This document shows positions 11,131 to 24,100 of a DNA stretch of 64,000 nt, one piece after another. Numbering within the stretch: position 1 is the first letter of the stretch; every line of letters starts with the position of its first letter. The translations under genes were made by a program, and so were the position numbers. Under the pieces are notes generated by a model that was not told the DNA's origin, made no database searches, and was given only the letters and a program-made list of their open reading frames with translations. The stretch spans positions 4,944,741 through 5,008,740 of the forward strand of contig NC_064038.1 of the NCBI RefSeq assembly GCF_932526225.1, written 5' to 3'. This DNA comes from Nematostella vectensis. Its lineage: Eukaryota > Cnidaria > Anthozoa > Actiniaria > Edwardsiidae.

Positions 11131-13801
11131 AAACTGAAACTATCATAGGAAAATTATAACTACTATTCATGAATGAATTGAATATAAGTTACCAGAGCTG
11201 TCAACTCTGTCACAAGATTTTTGACCTCATCATAAACCTAATTTTTGTGAGAATGTTCATACATTCTCTGTATTCATCCGCATTGGCTCTCTTGTTTTTC
11301 CCCCACATATTTGCTGTATTTCATCCGATTTTAGGCTTAAATGAATTACTTGGGTAAACTCCAGCTTTCTTTGGAGAAAGAAATAGAGAACTGGTTTCCT
11401 AAAACCTTAAAGAAATTGAGAGCTAGTCTCCTAAAACCCTAAGTATTAGTAATTTGTGAAAAACAACATGTTTGATAAACACTTGAAATTTAAATCAACT
11501 ATTCTAGAATTCTGTTTTGATTTAAAAAAAAGTGCACCTACATATTAGGACCTTGAGGATCTGTTATTACCTAAAAAATATGCCTTGTTTTTATACCACC
11601 TACAATATTTTCAATAACCCTGGGTACCTCAATGTTTTCTTACAAATCTTAAAAAACTTTTTTTCTCATGTCACAACATAATGTGGTCCAAAAGTAAAAT
11701 TCAGGTTTCATAAAAAGCCAAGACAGCTTTTTTGCAGAGGAGCAATTTGCTCAAAAGCAATGGTTTTTTCCCTCTGCAGCTTCTCCTGTAAAAGCTCTTT
11801 CAACCTCTGGCTCATCAGATCATAGAGCTTAATGAGACAGCAAAGTTCATATGTTCATTCTGTAATGGGAATCATTTTTAGAAAATTTTAGTTGGGACTA
11901 TTTTTAGTTTTAGGTTTTTTGAATTAGGTTTTTGTGGTAAAATATTTGTATCCTATTTTTAGTTTTAGTTTTTATGAATTAGGTTTTTGTGGTATAATAT
12001 GTGACGACTCACGCGAAAACGTACCTTAGAGCCTTTCAATTCCGCGAGTTAACTACGCTCAGTGCTGTGTCAGAAAAATCGTCGTACCGAAAAATCGTAG
12101 TGCCAACTAACGATCAACTTGTTAGTCGCTATTCCGTGTCGTTTATAAGATATAACCCGCGAGTTAGCAAGTCGCGAGGCTTTCCGTTGTTGAGGCGCGA
12201 GCGTTCCGCGAGATGGGCGCGAGCTTTCCGTTGTTGAGGCGCGAGCGTTCCGCGAGATAGGCGCAAGCTTTCCGTTATTAAGGCGCGAGCGTTCCGCGAG
12301 AAAAGCGCGAGCATTCCGCGAGAAGGGCGCGAGCGGGCGCGAGTTTGGCCAAACTCGCGGAAAACCCTAAGGTGCGTTTTCGCGTGAGTCGTCACATATT
12401 TGTATCGTAAGGAAATTACCAGTTTTTTTCTTAAATGCTTTTCTCCAAACTTCTTCAGGTTAATCTCAGCCAGAGATTCTGAAATCAAGCTGAGACACAA
12501 GCTGCTGGCTAAGAGGCACCAAAAATAAACACATATAAAGTAACAAAAAGTACGATAATATTTTAATGGAAAAATTGTTCTAAAAAATGAGCCCGAGTTG
12601 GAAAAGTAAAAAAAAAAACTAGTTTTTTTCCATGTTAGCCTGACCACGGCGATTTTGATTGAGGCGGTGGTTTCCCGTTGATTAACATTGTAAATGAGAT
12701 CACGAAAAATGAACTCTTTTTAACTGATCGCAGCTTTCTTGGCCATAACCAACATGAGTATTAATAGCGACAATTTAGGTCGAGACTGGAAAATAACATG
12801 TAAGACTTTGTTTTTAGATGGTTATTTTGAAATTTCTTTAAATAATTTGTCTTCGAATTTTTCGAATGGAAACAATAACAAAAGTGTTGCTGACGACTTG
12901 ACGAATGTTCCATACTACAAGAAGTTGCCCCACGCCCTTTCCCCACGCCTATTTCTCCCGTTTTTAAGATGGGTATTATATAATAAAGGATCCATCCCTC
13001 TCAGGTGCGGATCTAGCTTTTCTCTAAAGGGGGGGTTTGGTGCTAAAGGGGGAAGGAGGGGAATTTTTTTGTTTACATATGGCTTTCTGGCAGCCCAAAG
13101 GGGGGGGGGGGGGGGTTAAACCCCCAAAGCCCTCCCCCTAGATCCGCTAATGGACGTACTCCGCCAATGATGACGTCAAAGGATATAAAACCACAGCGTG
13201 AACTTCAGATTAGCCCATCGCTGGTACGCGCCAGAGTATCGCCCTGATGTGCGCCCAGTTATTTACTCCTCCCACCCCCCACCCCTTCATCGCTACAAAA
13301 GATGACGACAAGGAAGATAAAAACCACAGCGTGAACTAAAGATTAGCTCGGTTTTATTTATCCTCTTCTCTCAATCGCGCATTTTTCATATCAATTACCT
13401 TGGGTACAAGAGGCTTGAAAGCTTCACTTTAAAGAAGTCTGTTACGTGTAAAGTTTGGAGCCTCACGTAGCCAGGGTAAATATCAATACTAAAACGTATG
13501 GAGATTTCGCTGGCTCTTCAAACCGAATCAAGTTCAAATTCGTTACATGTACTTTAAGAATTCATTTCTACTGTTCTCACATAAAAAGCCTGATCACATA
13601 AAGGTGTTTTAAAACATACACATATATATATACAAAGACTGCCACCATGAGACTCATCTTGCAATAGCACACCTGCTTCGCAAACCGCTTCCGCTTTGCC
13701 AAGCTTTTTACTACAGGAAAAAAGGTTTTTCAGGATCCGCAGCGGGTAACACATATCTATTGCAAAACATTATGACAGATTTGCTAGACAATGCCTTTCA
13801 A
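11131..13801. other. Intergenic DNA between the LINE and AAGAB
   Basis: No exon can be supported. The stretch contains AT-rich sequence and the CpG-rich MITE at 12001-12395. A G/C-rich low-copy repeat at 13005-13150 has ends of the 'ggtgcggatctagc' and 'tagatccgc' type. A direct repeat near 13185 and 13318 reads 'ataaa(a)accacagcgtgaact'. AATAAA-type signals for AAGAB were not pinned down. Confidence 0.45.
12001..12395. mobile_element. CpG-rich MITE with ~29-bp terminal inverted repeats
   Basis: The ends are inverted copies: GTGACGACTCACGCGAAAAC at 12001 and its complement ending at 12395. The match extends through a following CTTAG with one or two mismatches. The interior is made of reiterated 'ggcgcgagcgttccgcgag' units, far richer in CpG than the AT-rich flank. 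ATAT flanks both sides. A nearby duplicate of the flank at 11935-11960 lacks the element and serves as an empty site, giving a 4-bp target duplication. An open frame across it is only a shadow of the repeat. Confidence 0.85.
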
Positions 13802-16800
13802 TCAATCACTGTCGGCATCCAACCCCGATATTTCGTCCTCATCTCCGCCCATTGCTTTCCAGAAAGCTACCGCGACCTGCATTCAGAGAGGAGATAACAT
13901 CAGTAAAAACATAAGCATTAATAATTAAAGAGCCCTTTCAGCCCATCTTTGTTACTGTTTTTATATAATATTGGAAGGTACATAATGTGTTAAGATCTAG
14001 GAACAACTAATCTAAAAACAAGGGTAATTATTTTATCTACCAACTCCACTCTAAAATATCGCATTGGCCTCCTCAAATCAACCGATGGAAATGGATGCCT
14101 TGTCGCACTTGGTACTTTGCTAGGATGACAAAATGGCGGCTTATGGCAGAGGCTGTTTAACATCATGAGAATAAATGACATGGTTTACTTATTTTCAGGC
14201 CCGAGTCACAGGTCGTGCTCCTACCGAGAGCATTGGACGATTGGACGTCTCTTTAATTCACTTTAGTCACACACTCTTTACCCACCTTTTCGGCATACGA
14301 TTTCCTCTCATTATCGGGAAGGCAGGCAGCACGTTCTTAACAAGAAATAAAGGCAATAAGAACAGGGGCAAAACCACGCTCCCACATATATGGCCTTAGA
14401 TTGGCCTTGACTCTTTGTTTTTTCTTTCTAAAATTTTAGTCGTCTAGGTAGGAGGTCCATTTGCGCACGAGAAAAAATATATATTTTTTATAATTTACCA
14501 TTTTTATCACTTACGAAACTCAATAGAAAATATCGCAATAGCTTCCCAAATCAGCCGATGGAAATGGATGCTTATTCAATCTTAGTATTTTGCTTGGATG
14601 ACAAAATGGCGGAAGAATGACACACTTTCATGAACAAGTTGTGAGAGCCTTCGATAAGAATGGTCTCTTATACCAAATACACTAATCGTCTTTTGTTCCA
14701 AGAAAGGCTTAAAATGTGAGAGCATTCGAAAAGAATTGTCTCTTATACCAAATACACTAATCATCTTTTGTCCCAAGAAAGGCTAAAATTGTGAGAGCAT
14801 TCGAAAAGAATTGTCTCTTATACCAAATTCACTAATCATCTTTTGTTCCAAGAAAGGCTTAAATTGTGAGAGGATTCGATGAGAATTGTCTCTTATACCA
14901 AATTCACTCATCATCTTTTGTTCTAAGAAAGGCTTAAATTGTGAGAGCATTCGATAAAAATGGTCTCTTACAGGTCCATAGCCAGGATTTTGAGCGGGGT
15001 GGTTCGTTTTTCCATTTCAGCGGACCAAATTTCCGGTATACCCCTCTCCTTGCCTTATTACATTAGGTAATCAATCTCGTATTTAAAATGTCAAAGTGCT
15101 TTTTAAAATATATCGATAATAATAAAGATAATTATTATAAAAAATATTTTTTATAGTCATTTAAAAGATATATTGATGTGCACGGTATATCTCCAGCCAA
15201 ACGTTATATATTTATATTTGTTCCGAGCGGACCTCCAAGCCGAGTGGGGGGGGTTCGTCCGAACCCCCCTGGATACGGGCCTGTCTTATACCAAATACAC
15301 TCATCATCTTTTGTTCCAGGTGAGGTGAGTTTATTGAACAGGCGTTGTGTAGCTTTAAGCTTGTTTGTAGTCTATAAAGATGTTGTGAATTGGCGTAGTT
15401 CAGAGTTCCTACCTTTCATGTGTTGCAGCCGTGTAAAGAGCTCCTCGAAAGACTCATCTCCTGGATCCTCACTGCCAAGTCTGCTCAACAGCTCCATTTC
15501 CTCCTCAGGAAACACCGCTGATGAATACAAAACAATAGACATTTAAATGCAAGGAATATTTCTCACAGTAACATTGCCCAAGAAGTTCCATGCTCTCCCC
15601 AGGAAAATCGATGAGTATTCTACACATTTAGTTGGCCAATAACTCCATGTCCCCCTCAGAAAACACTGAGCTGTCAAAAACAAATATTGACATTGAAAGC
15701 AAGGATAAATTTTCGCATATCCTCCTTGGAAAATACTGCATTGCATTGTTTGTCCAATTCTGAAAAGTAGTTTTTCTTTGTACCCTGATTAGCTACACTT
15801 CTTTCTCACGGAATGCTAGCCATTTTCTGGAGTTTCTGTTTCGTGTCCTCTGAGCAAACCACTGCATAAGCACTTCCTGCAGCACTTCAAAATAATGTAA
15901 TGCCTTGATCAAACCGAGAGCTCTTATTGAGAAGAGTTTTCGAGTGTCGATGACTGTTTCAACTCTAACTAGCTCTTACAGGTTTACAATCGGCCAGTCT
16001 TTGGGTGTTGAAAAGAGTGGTCACTGAGATTTCGTAATCATTATTCAACTTTGATCAATGAATTGGACTATCATGAAAACCGCTTACTGAACTTCTTCTC
16101 ATGGAAAAAAGGGCAACTAATCAGCCCCCACATGTCCAACATGTTCAAAAGAGCAAGAGTCTAACGTGAGGCAATAGCTGAGAGAGTGTGATGAACAAAA
16201 TGGTATGATAGATTTAAACTCTGATTGACTCTCGCTTTCGTTTGCCAGGATAAAGACGCATTACCACTCGCATCCATGGCACAATTGCCATTCTTCTTTT
16301 CCTGTTGTGATGCTGATTCAGTTGCAGGTTCAGACACTTCAGGTTTCTCTTCTTCTGAAACCACTGCTAAACCATTTGCATCATTCTTTGCTGGCTTCTT
16401 TTGCTCACCTGTTCATACAAAATAATTGCACACCATAAGAACTGATATTGATACAGCCTCGTTAAAGTGCATCTGAAGGAATAAAACCGATATCCTTCAA
16501 AACGGCTCAATCATCGATATTTAATATCTCCTATGCTAAAAGAATCTTTATTACCAAAAATCCCCGATTTTAAATCTAGGAAAGCAATAAAGGGTAGAAG
16601 TTTCACTGATGTTTTTGAAGAGAGCCCTTCATCAAACGAAAGAAAAACGGATCCAGGCTGGGTGGAGGTAAACATAGGTGCACAAAACCCCGGGGTGTTT
16701 TCTGGACTGCTATATGCATATGGGTAGTGTAAAGTACTCTAAACCCCTCGTGTATTTTCCAGGGTTGTAATTCCATTAAAAAGAATTTTTTTTAATGTAT

Positions 16801-19800
16801 TGTTGAAATAGTAATATTGATTTTAGTTGGAAGGAGGAAGGAGTCTAAGGAGGGTGTAATCAGAGGAGTAATCAGTTTTTTTTGTGTGCCTCACACATCC
16901 CTTCCCTTTATGCTTTTTGGGGCTCCAGCAACAGGCCCGTAGCAAGGGGGGCTTGGGGGGGTTCAAAAGAACCCCCCACTCGACTTGAAGGTCCGCTCTA
17001 ATGAAGAAAAATCAAGTACCAATACAAGGTAGGACGAGCTACCTAGAGAAAATGGTCCGCTTTCTGGGTAAATGAGACCCCCCTTTCCCCCGCTCAACTT
17101 AAATGCTGGCTATGAGCCTGCACAATCAACCAAAAAAAAAAACTTTGTAGAGGTGAAATACAGTACAAGGGCTAGACTGTCAATATCACATTATATAGAA
17201 TAAAAGCAACTTAATAGGCTATTCCAGCTATGCATGCGCATGATGATGGTAGTTGAGGCAGGTTTCCATGTCGAGTGTGTGTGCATGATTTTAACTGAAG
17301 GGCCTATTACATACTTACTTTTTAACTTGATATTGGGCCACTCCCCACACTGCAGGGCTTGTACAACTCGCCCAAAACCTGTCTGCTCCCCAAATTCACC
17401 TTGGACAATAGCAAGCAAATAGTAAATAAAAAACACTCCCATTTTAGAACATTGGGAAAAGTAAATGTGTTGATCCATTTAAAATTCATAGAAGATTTTG
17501 GGGGATTTTATTTTTTTCACTTCAGTTTATTTTTTCCCCTCAGTTTATTTTTTCCTTGACCCCCTCCTTTTTGGGTTCAAAATCAGAAACCTACCATCAG
17601 AGTTGTCCACATCATTATCAGGCTTCAACTCCACCAGCTCAAAGGAGTTTCTCAAGCACCACTCCACAATCTCTTTTTGATCCACTAAAGAAAAAAAAGA
17701 TGGTTGTTATGTTATACTAACTTTAGGTTTATTAATCATGTGGGTATGTACAAAGTGGCACTACATTCAGAGTCTAAAAAGTTTTGGCTTGAGACAAGCT
17801 CTGTCAGCTATATGATACTTATGTTACTATTCATAAGGATACAAGTTACACTATATGACATCTCCTTTTATTTAGAAATTTTGAAAACAATTACCATATT
17901 AACCCCCGTATAAGCCACACTTTATTCACTCCAAAATGACCTTCTAAATTAGGGTGTATCTTTTACACGGAATGCCACTTTTTATAATTTGGATGGAACG
18001 AAGTTGAAGCAATGGTGATTTTCAAACGTAAGACGATGCCAAGGATAAAAGAAAGAAAAAAGAGCGTTTTTTTTCAATGAAATACTTTGGTTTTAGCTCT
18101 ATTAAATCGCTCACTAACCATAGGCAGATTTGCTTTTTGCAGCATTTCTTTCTGGAATTGCTGTAGCACACAATTGCAAGTTTTAAACATTTGAATATTG
18201 ACTTTTTTTTTACTTTTTTGAGCTCGAAATTCTGGGTGCGTCTTATACATGGGTGCATCTTATACGTTGTTTAATATGGTTATAATGACAATTGTAAAAA
18301 CAGTATATTCAAGGTACTGGTACAAGGTTTTGATGAGCTACAGTACATATGATTACTGAAGTATCACATTCTTATTATCATGACAAATTTTACAGAACAT
18401 TTGGCAAATCTTTAATTACGTGATCGCAGAGAAGAATGTGTTTGCAAAGGATTTAATTTTGCAAATCTAAAGTTCAAAAAACTTTATTTTCTCATTTTAA
18501 AAAAATAATTAATGCTAAACAACAATTGGAATACAAACAGTAATGGTGTCCCTGTACCTGATTATCAATAGTTTTGTTACATGTCCTTACTAGGAGATCT
18601 CAATAGAACCTTTAGTCTGTCTCCGTTACCAATTTTTTTTTTATCTGTATATTTTTGTGATAAAATTTCTCAGACTTTATTTTTCGTGAGTATTTAATTC
18701 CGTGGATTTAAGTAGGCATGCAAATTTGCAGAATTAGGTATATTGTATACAATAGATAGAACTACTGAATATTACAGTATGTTTGGTTACTGTTGATCAT
18801 ATCCTAGCAAGATGGTGGTTTGAAAGCAAATATAAACTCTTATCAACATAGTAAATTACAGCATTATTTGTTACTTCAGCTATAAAACTTAGACATAGTG
18901 TATTGTACAAAATATGGCTGTGGATGGTATGTGTTTCTCCCTATACACACAGTCAAAGCTGCCATATTGCTTTGTTCTGGCCATGCCTTAGCTGGGAAGG
19001 AACTAGAAACCTAATCATCATTATTTATCATTATCATTAGTTCGTGAGGCAGAAGATAGATAAAAAAAGATGGCAGTCCCAACTCAGCACATAGAGAAAA
19101 AAAAAAGGTTAACACCTGCAGGCTGTGCAAATCAAGATACTTGCTTTATTTTCATGATTCAGAAATGTTAAATAACCAGGGCACTCAATTTCTGTATCAT
19201 TGCCTCAATAATGGTCATCTTGTCTCTGTGATAGTCATTTTTCCCTGTTCATAGTTTATCTGTTGCTACAGTCCTGACAAATAAATAAGTGCTCATTGTC
19301 ACCTTCAGGCTCACTGCTCTCCCCTTCTCCAGTGTTGAGTAGCAAGCACACTGAGGGGTTTACTTCTAATGAGTCTAAGTACACTGACCAAAGCATAACA
19401 TCTTTCCTACTTGAAGACTTAAAGGGAAAAAGGATATGAATTAATTAGTATTGAGGTTCTAAAAATCATATTGCTAATAAAAAATGTGGCCTATACATAG
19501 AGTCGTCTTTAATTAGCTATTTTGCAAGGACATGGAAGTAGAATAATTGGGGAAGCATCTTATACAGCTAGAAAATGGGAAGAGGGCACTTGAAAATCTG
19601 CACAGCACATTTAAATATAGTTTGAATATAGCTGCTTGATATTGCTAGATGGTAAATTATTAGGGTAGAAGGCAGCCCCACTTGTCATGAAGGTCGGATG
19701 TAGTTTTTAAAGAGAAAATTGTTTCAATTTTTTTAGTTGTGTTGATGATTAAAAAACACCCTTGCAACTTCTTGTTTGCTTTATGAGTGATAGTGTTATC

Positions 19801-20884
19801 TTATATTTTCCTGCATGTATGTACAGTCTTGTTTGCTTTATGAGTGATAGTGTTATCTTATATTTTCCTGCATGTATGTACAGTCTTGTTTGCTTTATGA
19901 GTGATAGTGTTATCTTATATTTTCCTGCATGTATGCACAGTCTTGTTTGCTTTATGAGTGATAGTGTTATCTTATATTTTCCTGCATGTATGCACAGTCT
20001 TGTTTGCTTTATGAGTAATAGCTATATTTTCCTGCATGTATGCACAGTCTTGTTTGCTTTATGAGTGATAGTGTTATCTTATATTTTCCTGCATGTATGT
20101 ACAGTCTTGTTTGCTTTATGAGTGATAGTGTTATCTTATATTTTCCTGCATGTATGTACAGTCTTGTTTGCTTTATGAGTGATAGTGTTATCTTATATTT
20201 TCCTGCATGTATGTACAGTCTTGAAGACTACATGAAATATTGGATAAAACAATGTAAACTTTAATACTAACCTTTTGGTGATCATAAACAATTATCATCC
20301 CCTCAAAATCACTATTGTTTCCTTTAATGACATCATTGGGGGCAGACAAATTACTGCTGTAACAAAATTCAATGTGTGCTGTGAAGTATTTATTCTCTAT
20401 CATCCATGGAACCGCACACAGATTGTTCCCAGGCGATGCGCTTGGAGTCGGCAAGGAATTGTCTCCACAAATCTCTGTGGCAAAATTTCAACAAAAACAA
20501 GTACAAAATCAGTGCTTGATTCAAGAATGAGAATTTTTTGCATTTAAAATGCAGCATGCATTCGGATAAAAAGTGCTTGATTTTAGGTGGCGCTGATTTT
20601 AGAACTAGACCACCATTGGCTGATTCATGACCGGTTAAGTAGCAACAATATTCTTTGACAGAGAATCGGTCACCATAATGTAATTGCGGTACTCTTCTCT
20701 GTATAATATCCATATTGCACTTTTTTTAAAAGAAATATGATGTGATCGATGAAAAAAAAACTCCATCATCGGGGATTAGTTACTAAACATCAATATACAC
20801 AAGCTACTCACGTTTTATGGTATCCTGGGAAGATAAAAACGAACTACAACTCACAACCAATACCCGGCCTTTCTCGTCGGCCAT
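13802..20884 (-). CDS. AAGAB: Alpha- and gamma-adaptin-binding protein p34 (AAGAB)
   Basis: Nine coding exons join in phase: 20884-20812, 20474-20272, 19417-19303, 17684-17595, 17399-17319, 16408-16265, 15517-15413, 14335-14286 and 13876-13802 (TGA). They give about 311 aa; human AAGAB has 315. The N-terminus VLVVSCSSFLS is the small-GTPase-like domain start. Exon 2 has PWMIENKYFTAHIEFC and exon 4 has EIVEWCLRNSFELVEL. After an acidic linker (exon 6), exons 7-9 form the conserved C-terminal helix region: SFEELFTRLQHMK, then CLPDNERKSYAEK, then VAVAFWKAMGGDEDEISGLD. In vertebrates p34 is a cytosolic chaperone that stabilises AP-1 and AP-2 adaptor subunits during clathrin-adaptor assembly. The ATG lies in an AAAATGGCC context (YY1-like). 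Divergent partner of IQCH. Identity rests on recalled family sequence and perfect phase agreement. Confidence 0.93.
14641..15318. repeat. 75-bp tandem repeat in AAGAB intron 7, split by a MITE
   Basis: Units start at 14641, 14716, 14791, 14866 and 14941 (gtgagagcattcgaaaagaa... type, period exactly 75). The last unit is interrupted at 14970 by a MITE and resumes at 15284 with tcttataccaaa. Confidence 0.9.
14971..15283. mobile_element. MITE, CAGG...CCTG ends, 5-bp TSD TCTTA
   Basis: The ends are CAGGTCCATAGCC and GGATACGGGCCTG. TCTTA is duplicated at 14966-14970 and 15284-15288. The insertion site is inside a 75-bp tandem-repeat unit, so the neighbouring units show the intact empty site. No coding capacity. 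It probably belongs with the other CAG...CTG elements in this window. Confidence 0.82.
16932..17120. mobile_element. MITE, CAGGCCCGTAGC... ends
   Basis: The left end is CAGGCCCGTAGCAAGG and the right end CTATGAGCCTG, with G-rich then C-rich interior arms as in the element at 14971. It lies in AAGAB intron 5. The flanks (agcaa and cacaa) are not a clean target duplication. Confidence 0.6.
19766..20222. repeat. 57-bp minisatellite, about 8 copies, AAGAB intron 2
   Basis: The unit reads agtcttgtttgctttatgag... ending in tgcatgtatgtac, period 57. One copy carries an internal deletion near 20018. The array starts about 50 bp inside intron 2 and does not include the exon 2 donor at 20272. Because 57 is a multiple of three, long artefactual open frames run through it. 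Confidence 0.92.
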
Positions 20885-21133
20885 TTTGGATATTTTTTAC
20901 CGCTGATCTTATTTTGCTTGCGGGCACAGAGTACTTAGAACAATTGTTGTGATTGGTCATAACTGAAGAATGATAAAATTAACCAATCGGCAGTTGTGTT
21001 CTAAAGATATCTAGATTATGCAAAGTATCATTTGGATTGGTTTCCTTGGATCCCAAAATGGCGGTCTAATGGAACTGCTCGATTTGACCAGTATGTAAAC
21101 ATTTAAAATTGTGTTTTTGAGTACAAGAAAGAC
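20885..21133. promoter_or_regulatory. Bidirectional AAGAB-IQCH promoter region
   Basis: Only 249 bp separate the two divergent start codons. The segment holds three CCAAT boxes (ATTGG at 20952-20956, CCAAT at 20983-20987, ATTGG at 21036-21040) and no convincing TATA box. YY1-like AAAATGG cores lie at both ends: AAAATGGCC over the AAGAB start and AAAATGGCGGTC at 21056. This is the usual make-up of TATA-less divergent promoters driven by NF-Y and YY1. Assignment of factors is inference. Confidence 0.65.
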
Positions 21134-24100
21134 ATGTTTTCCCTAACAGAGCTCGGAGGAAACTCCACAGAGCTTGGTGAAATACTTGTCAAGGTAATAT
21201 TTTTATCATCCTTTATTTTAATGTGTTTTTCGCGGTTTATTTACGTTTGTTTGCTCTTTTAAAGTTGGCGAGTTTTCTTCTGTGATTCTTTGGTTATTAT
21301 TTGATCACTATTGTTAGCATCTTGGTTGGAGGCAATTATCCTAATTGTGTTCTCTTGTAAGAATTGATCATTCGTAGCAGTTTGTTGCTTATAAAAGTGT
21401 ACTTCACATATTTTAGATTGTCATAAGTAAATATGTAACTATGATGCCTGGCAAATAGTTTGGGAAGATGTTAGCAGAAAATTTATGATCGATTCCTCAT
21501 ACCCTTTCCATAATAAATTTCCTGTTTTTGTTTTACTGTTAAGGCCTAGATTTCAGTAAGCTGTTCTTTATTTTCCTTCAGCTATAATTTAAAGGAGTAT
21601 AAAGTTCAAAGCAGTCCTATTCAATTTCTTATAAGTTATTATAAATACTGGAAGTATATTGCTGAACTGTGATTACTCCCAAGCAAACCTCCTTTTTGTA
21701 GTACTAAAACTCAAAACTCTAAAAAGCTGTCATTATGTATCACCTGCCTAATTAGCCCTAATTGTCTCTGATCAGGCTTTTTTGTATTCCCAATGAATAT
21801 CATTAAGTTTTGAGACATAAGTTATCAGAAGTCATTTTTGCTGTAACCTGAGGGAATATTAAAGCAGAGATCTTGTTAGAACTCTGACGATGAAAACTCT
21901 CTTTGGTAGACGCATTCATCTAAACCCCATACATCGAACAAAAACACCAGATGATGACAAAATTTCTACCTTTTCTGGACAACTCTATCCTTTGACATTT
22001 TGTGAGTTTCTTCCTTTAATGTATGAGGTAAATGTTTGCCATTTTTGAGAGGGAAATACAGTAGTTATTAGTAGACTATAACTTAGTTAACACAGATGGT
22101 AAAAGTAAACAAAAATATATATGCCTATTGATTTTTATAATGTGCACATGACTTCTACTTCCCTGCCATCATGACCACTCTTGTGTTGGCAGGAGAATAA
22201 TGTCTGCCCAGAAAAAAATAACATACAAACAGCATGTTAAACAGTGGCAATGCCCATGAGTTTCAAATGCAGTTTGAGTGAAAATGAAACATTATCTATC
22301 ATTATTGCATATTGTCTTAGTGATGTTGGGTTTGCTATATCCTGCATTGCGTTTTTCGAAAATCATTTTACTCATATAGTCATTGTTTAGGTTTTTCGAA
22401 AAATCAGTTTACCCAAAAGTCTTCTCGTTTTTCACTTCCTGAATGGAACATTACTTCAGTACCATACAAAAAAATAAATAACAGACAATTAACTAGAGGG
22501 GTCTGCTTGTGCATGCTGATAAGGGCGCTGTGCATGCTGGTAACGGCGCTATGCATGTTTTACATGTTTTACATCATAATAATCTTTCTCAGGTCCAGGA
22601 TGACTTGCGGCATCTCAAGGAGACCATTTCCAATGCTGGTGGCAGTACAGAGATCATTGACTTGAAAGCTCTAGAGAGTGCGATCACCAGGACAGAGATC
22701 AGTGTCAGGGTCAGTTATAAGCTACTGTTTATTACCAGGGGGTGGGGGGTATCACCAGGACAGAGATCAGGGGGTATCACCAGGACAGAGATCAGAAACT
22801 CTGAAAAAGCCATTACAAATTTTGTTTAATAAAATTTTGAATAGTGGGGAATACCCATCTAGCTGGAGTTATGGTCTGATAGTACCGATCCTGAAAAAAG
22901 GAGATCCTAGTAAACCGGAAAATTTTAGAGGTATTACCTTACTCTCGTCACTAGGAAAAGTTTTCACATCCATAATGAACAACAGATTGTACAATTACCT
23001 TGTCGAAAGAAAAATAATCAAACCTGAGCAGGGAGGATTCAGAAAAGAGCATGGAACAGTGGATAGTATTTTCATCCTAAAATCTTTGATTGACAAATAC
23101 GTTAAAGCAAAGCCAAAAAAGAAACAAAACTTCCTATTTACGTGTTATGTTGATTTCAGTAAAGCTTTCGACAGAGTACCAAGACACAAACTTTTTGATA
23201 AGCTAGAGCGTTCAGGCGTAACAGGGCGATTTCTTGAAGTTTTGAAATCAATTTACACAAATGATAAGTCCTCAGTCAAAATTAGAAATCTGTTAACGCC
23301 AGCCTTTAGGTGTTACAACGGAGTGAAACAGGGATGTATGATTTCCCCGACACTATTTAATTTTTATCTCAGCAGCTTGTCCGAGGGAAACTGCAAAATA
23401 TATTTTTGACTGCACAAGAAAAAGATTTGAATGCCTAAAAGAATAAATGCACACCACGGATAATGACAACCTCCTTTTTATCTTAACTATTTGGAAAAAC
23501 ACCTGATATATAATCATGTATAAGGGTACCAAATAAAATATATTGATTGATTGATTGATTGTGTCAGGGTCAGTTATAAGCCTGTTTATTACCAGGGGGG
23601 TGGGGGGTATCACCAGGACAGAGATCAGTGTCAGGGTCAGTTATAAGCCTGTTTATTACCAGAGGGGTGGGGGGTATCACCAGGACAGAGATCAGTGTCA
23701 GGGTCAGTTATAAGCCTGTTTATTACCAGGGGGGTGGGGGGGGGGGGGGGTATCACCAGGACAGAGATCTGTGTCTGGGTCAGTTATAAGCCTGTTTATT
23801 ACCAGGGGGTTGGGGGGTATCACCAGGACAGAGATCAGTGTCAGGGTCAGTTATAAGCTACTGTTTATTACCAGGGGGGTGGGGGGTATCACCAGGACAG
23901 AGATCAGTGTCAGGGTCAGTTATAAGCCTGTTTATTACCAGGGGGTGGGGGGTATCACCAGGACAGAGATCAGTGTCAGGGTCAGTTATAAGCCTGTTTA
24001 TTACCAGGGGAGGGGGGGGGGGTATCACCAGGACAGAGATCAGTGTCAGGGTCAGTTATAAGCCTGTTTATTACCAGGGGGGTGGGGGGTATCACCAGGA

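Noticed and set aside
12129..12647. 172-codon minus-strand frame
   Set aside because: It mostly covers the CpG-rich MITE; composition follows the 'gcgcgagc' repeat and no domain is visible.
19762..20264. Repeated CMYSLVCFMSDSVILYFPA frames
   Set aside because: The 57-bp period is a multiple of three, so any frame without a stop stays open. The region is AAGAB intron 2 on the other strand.
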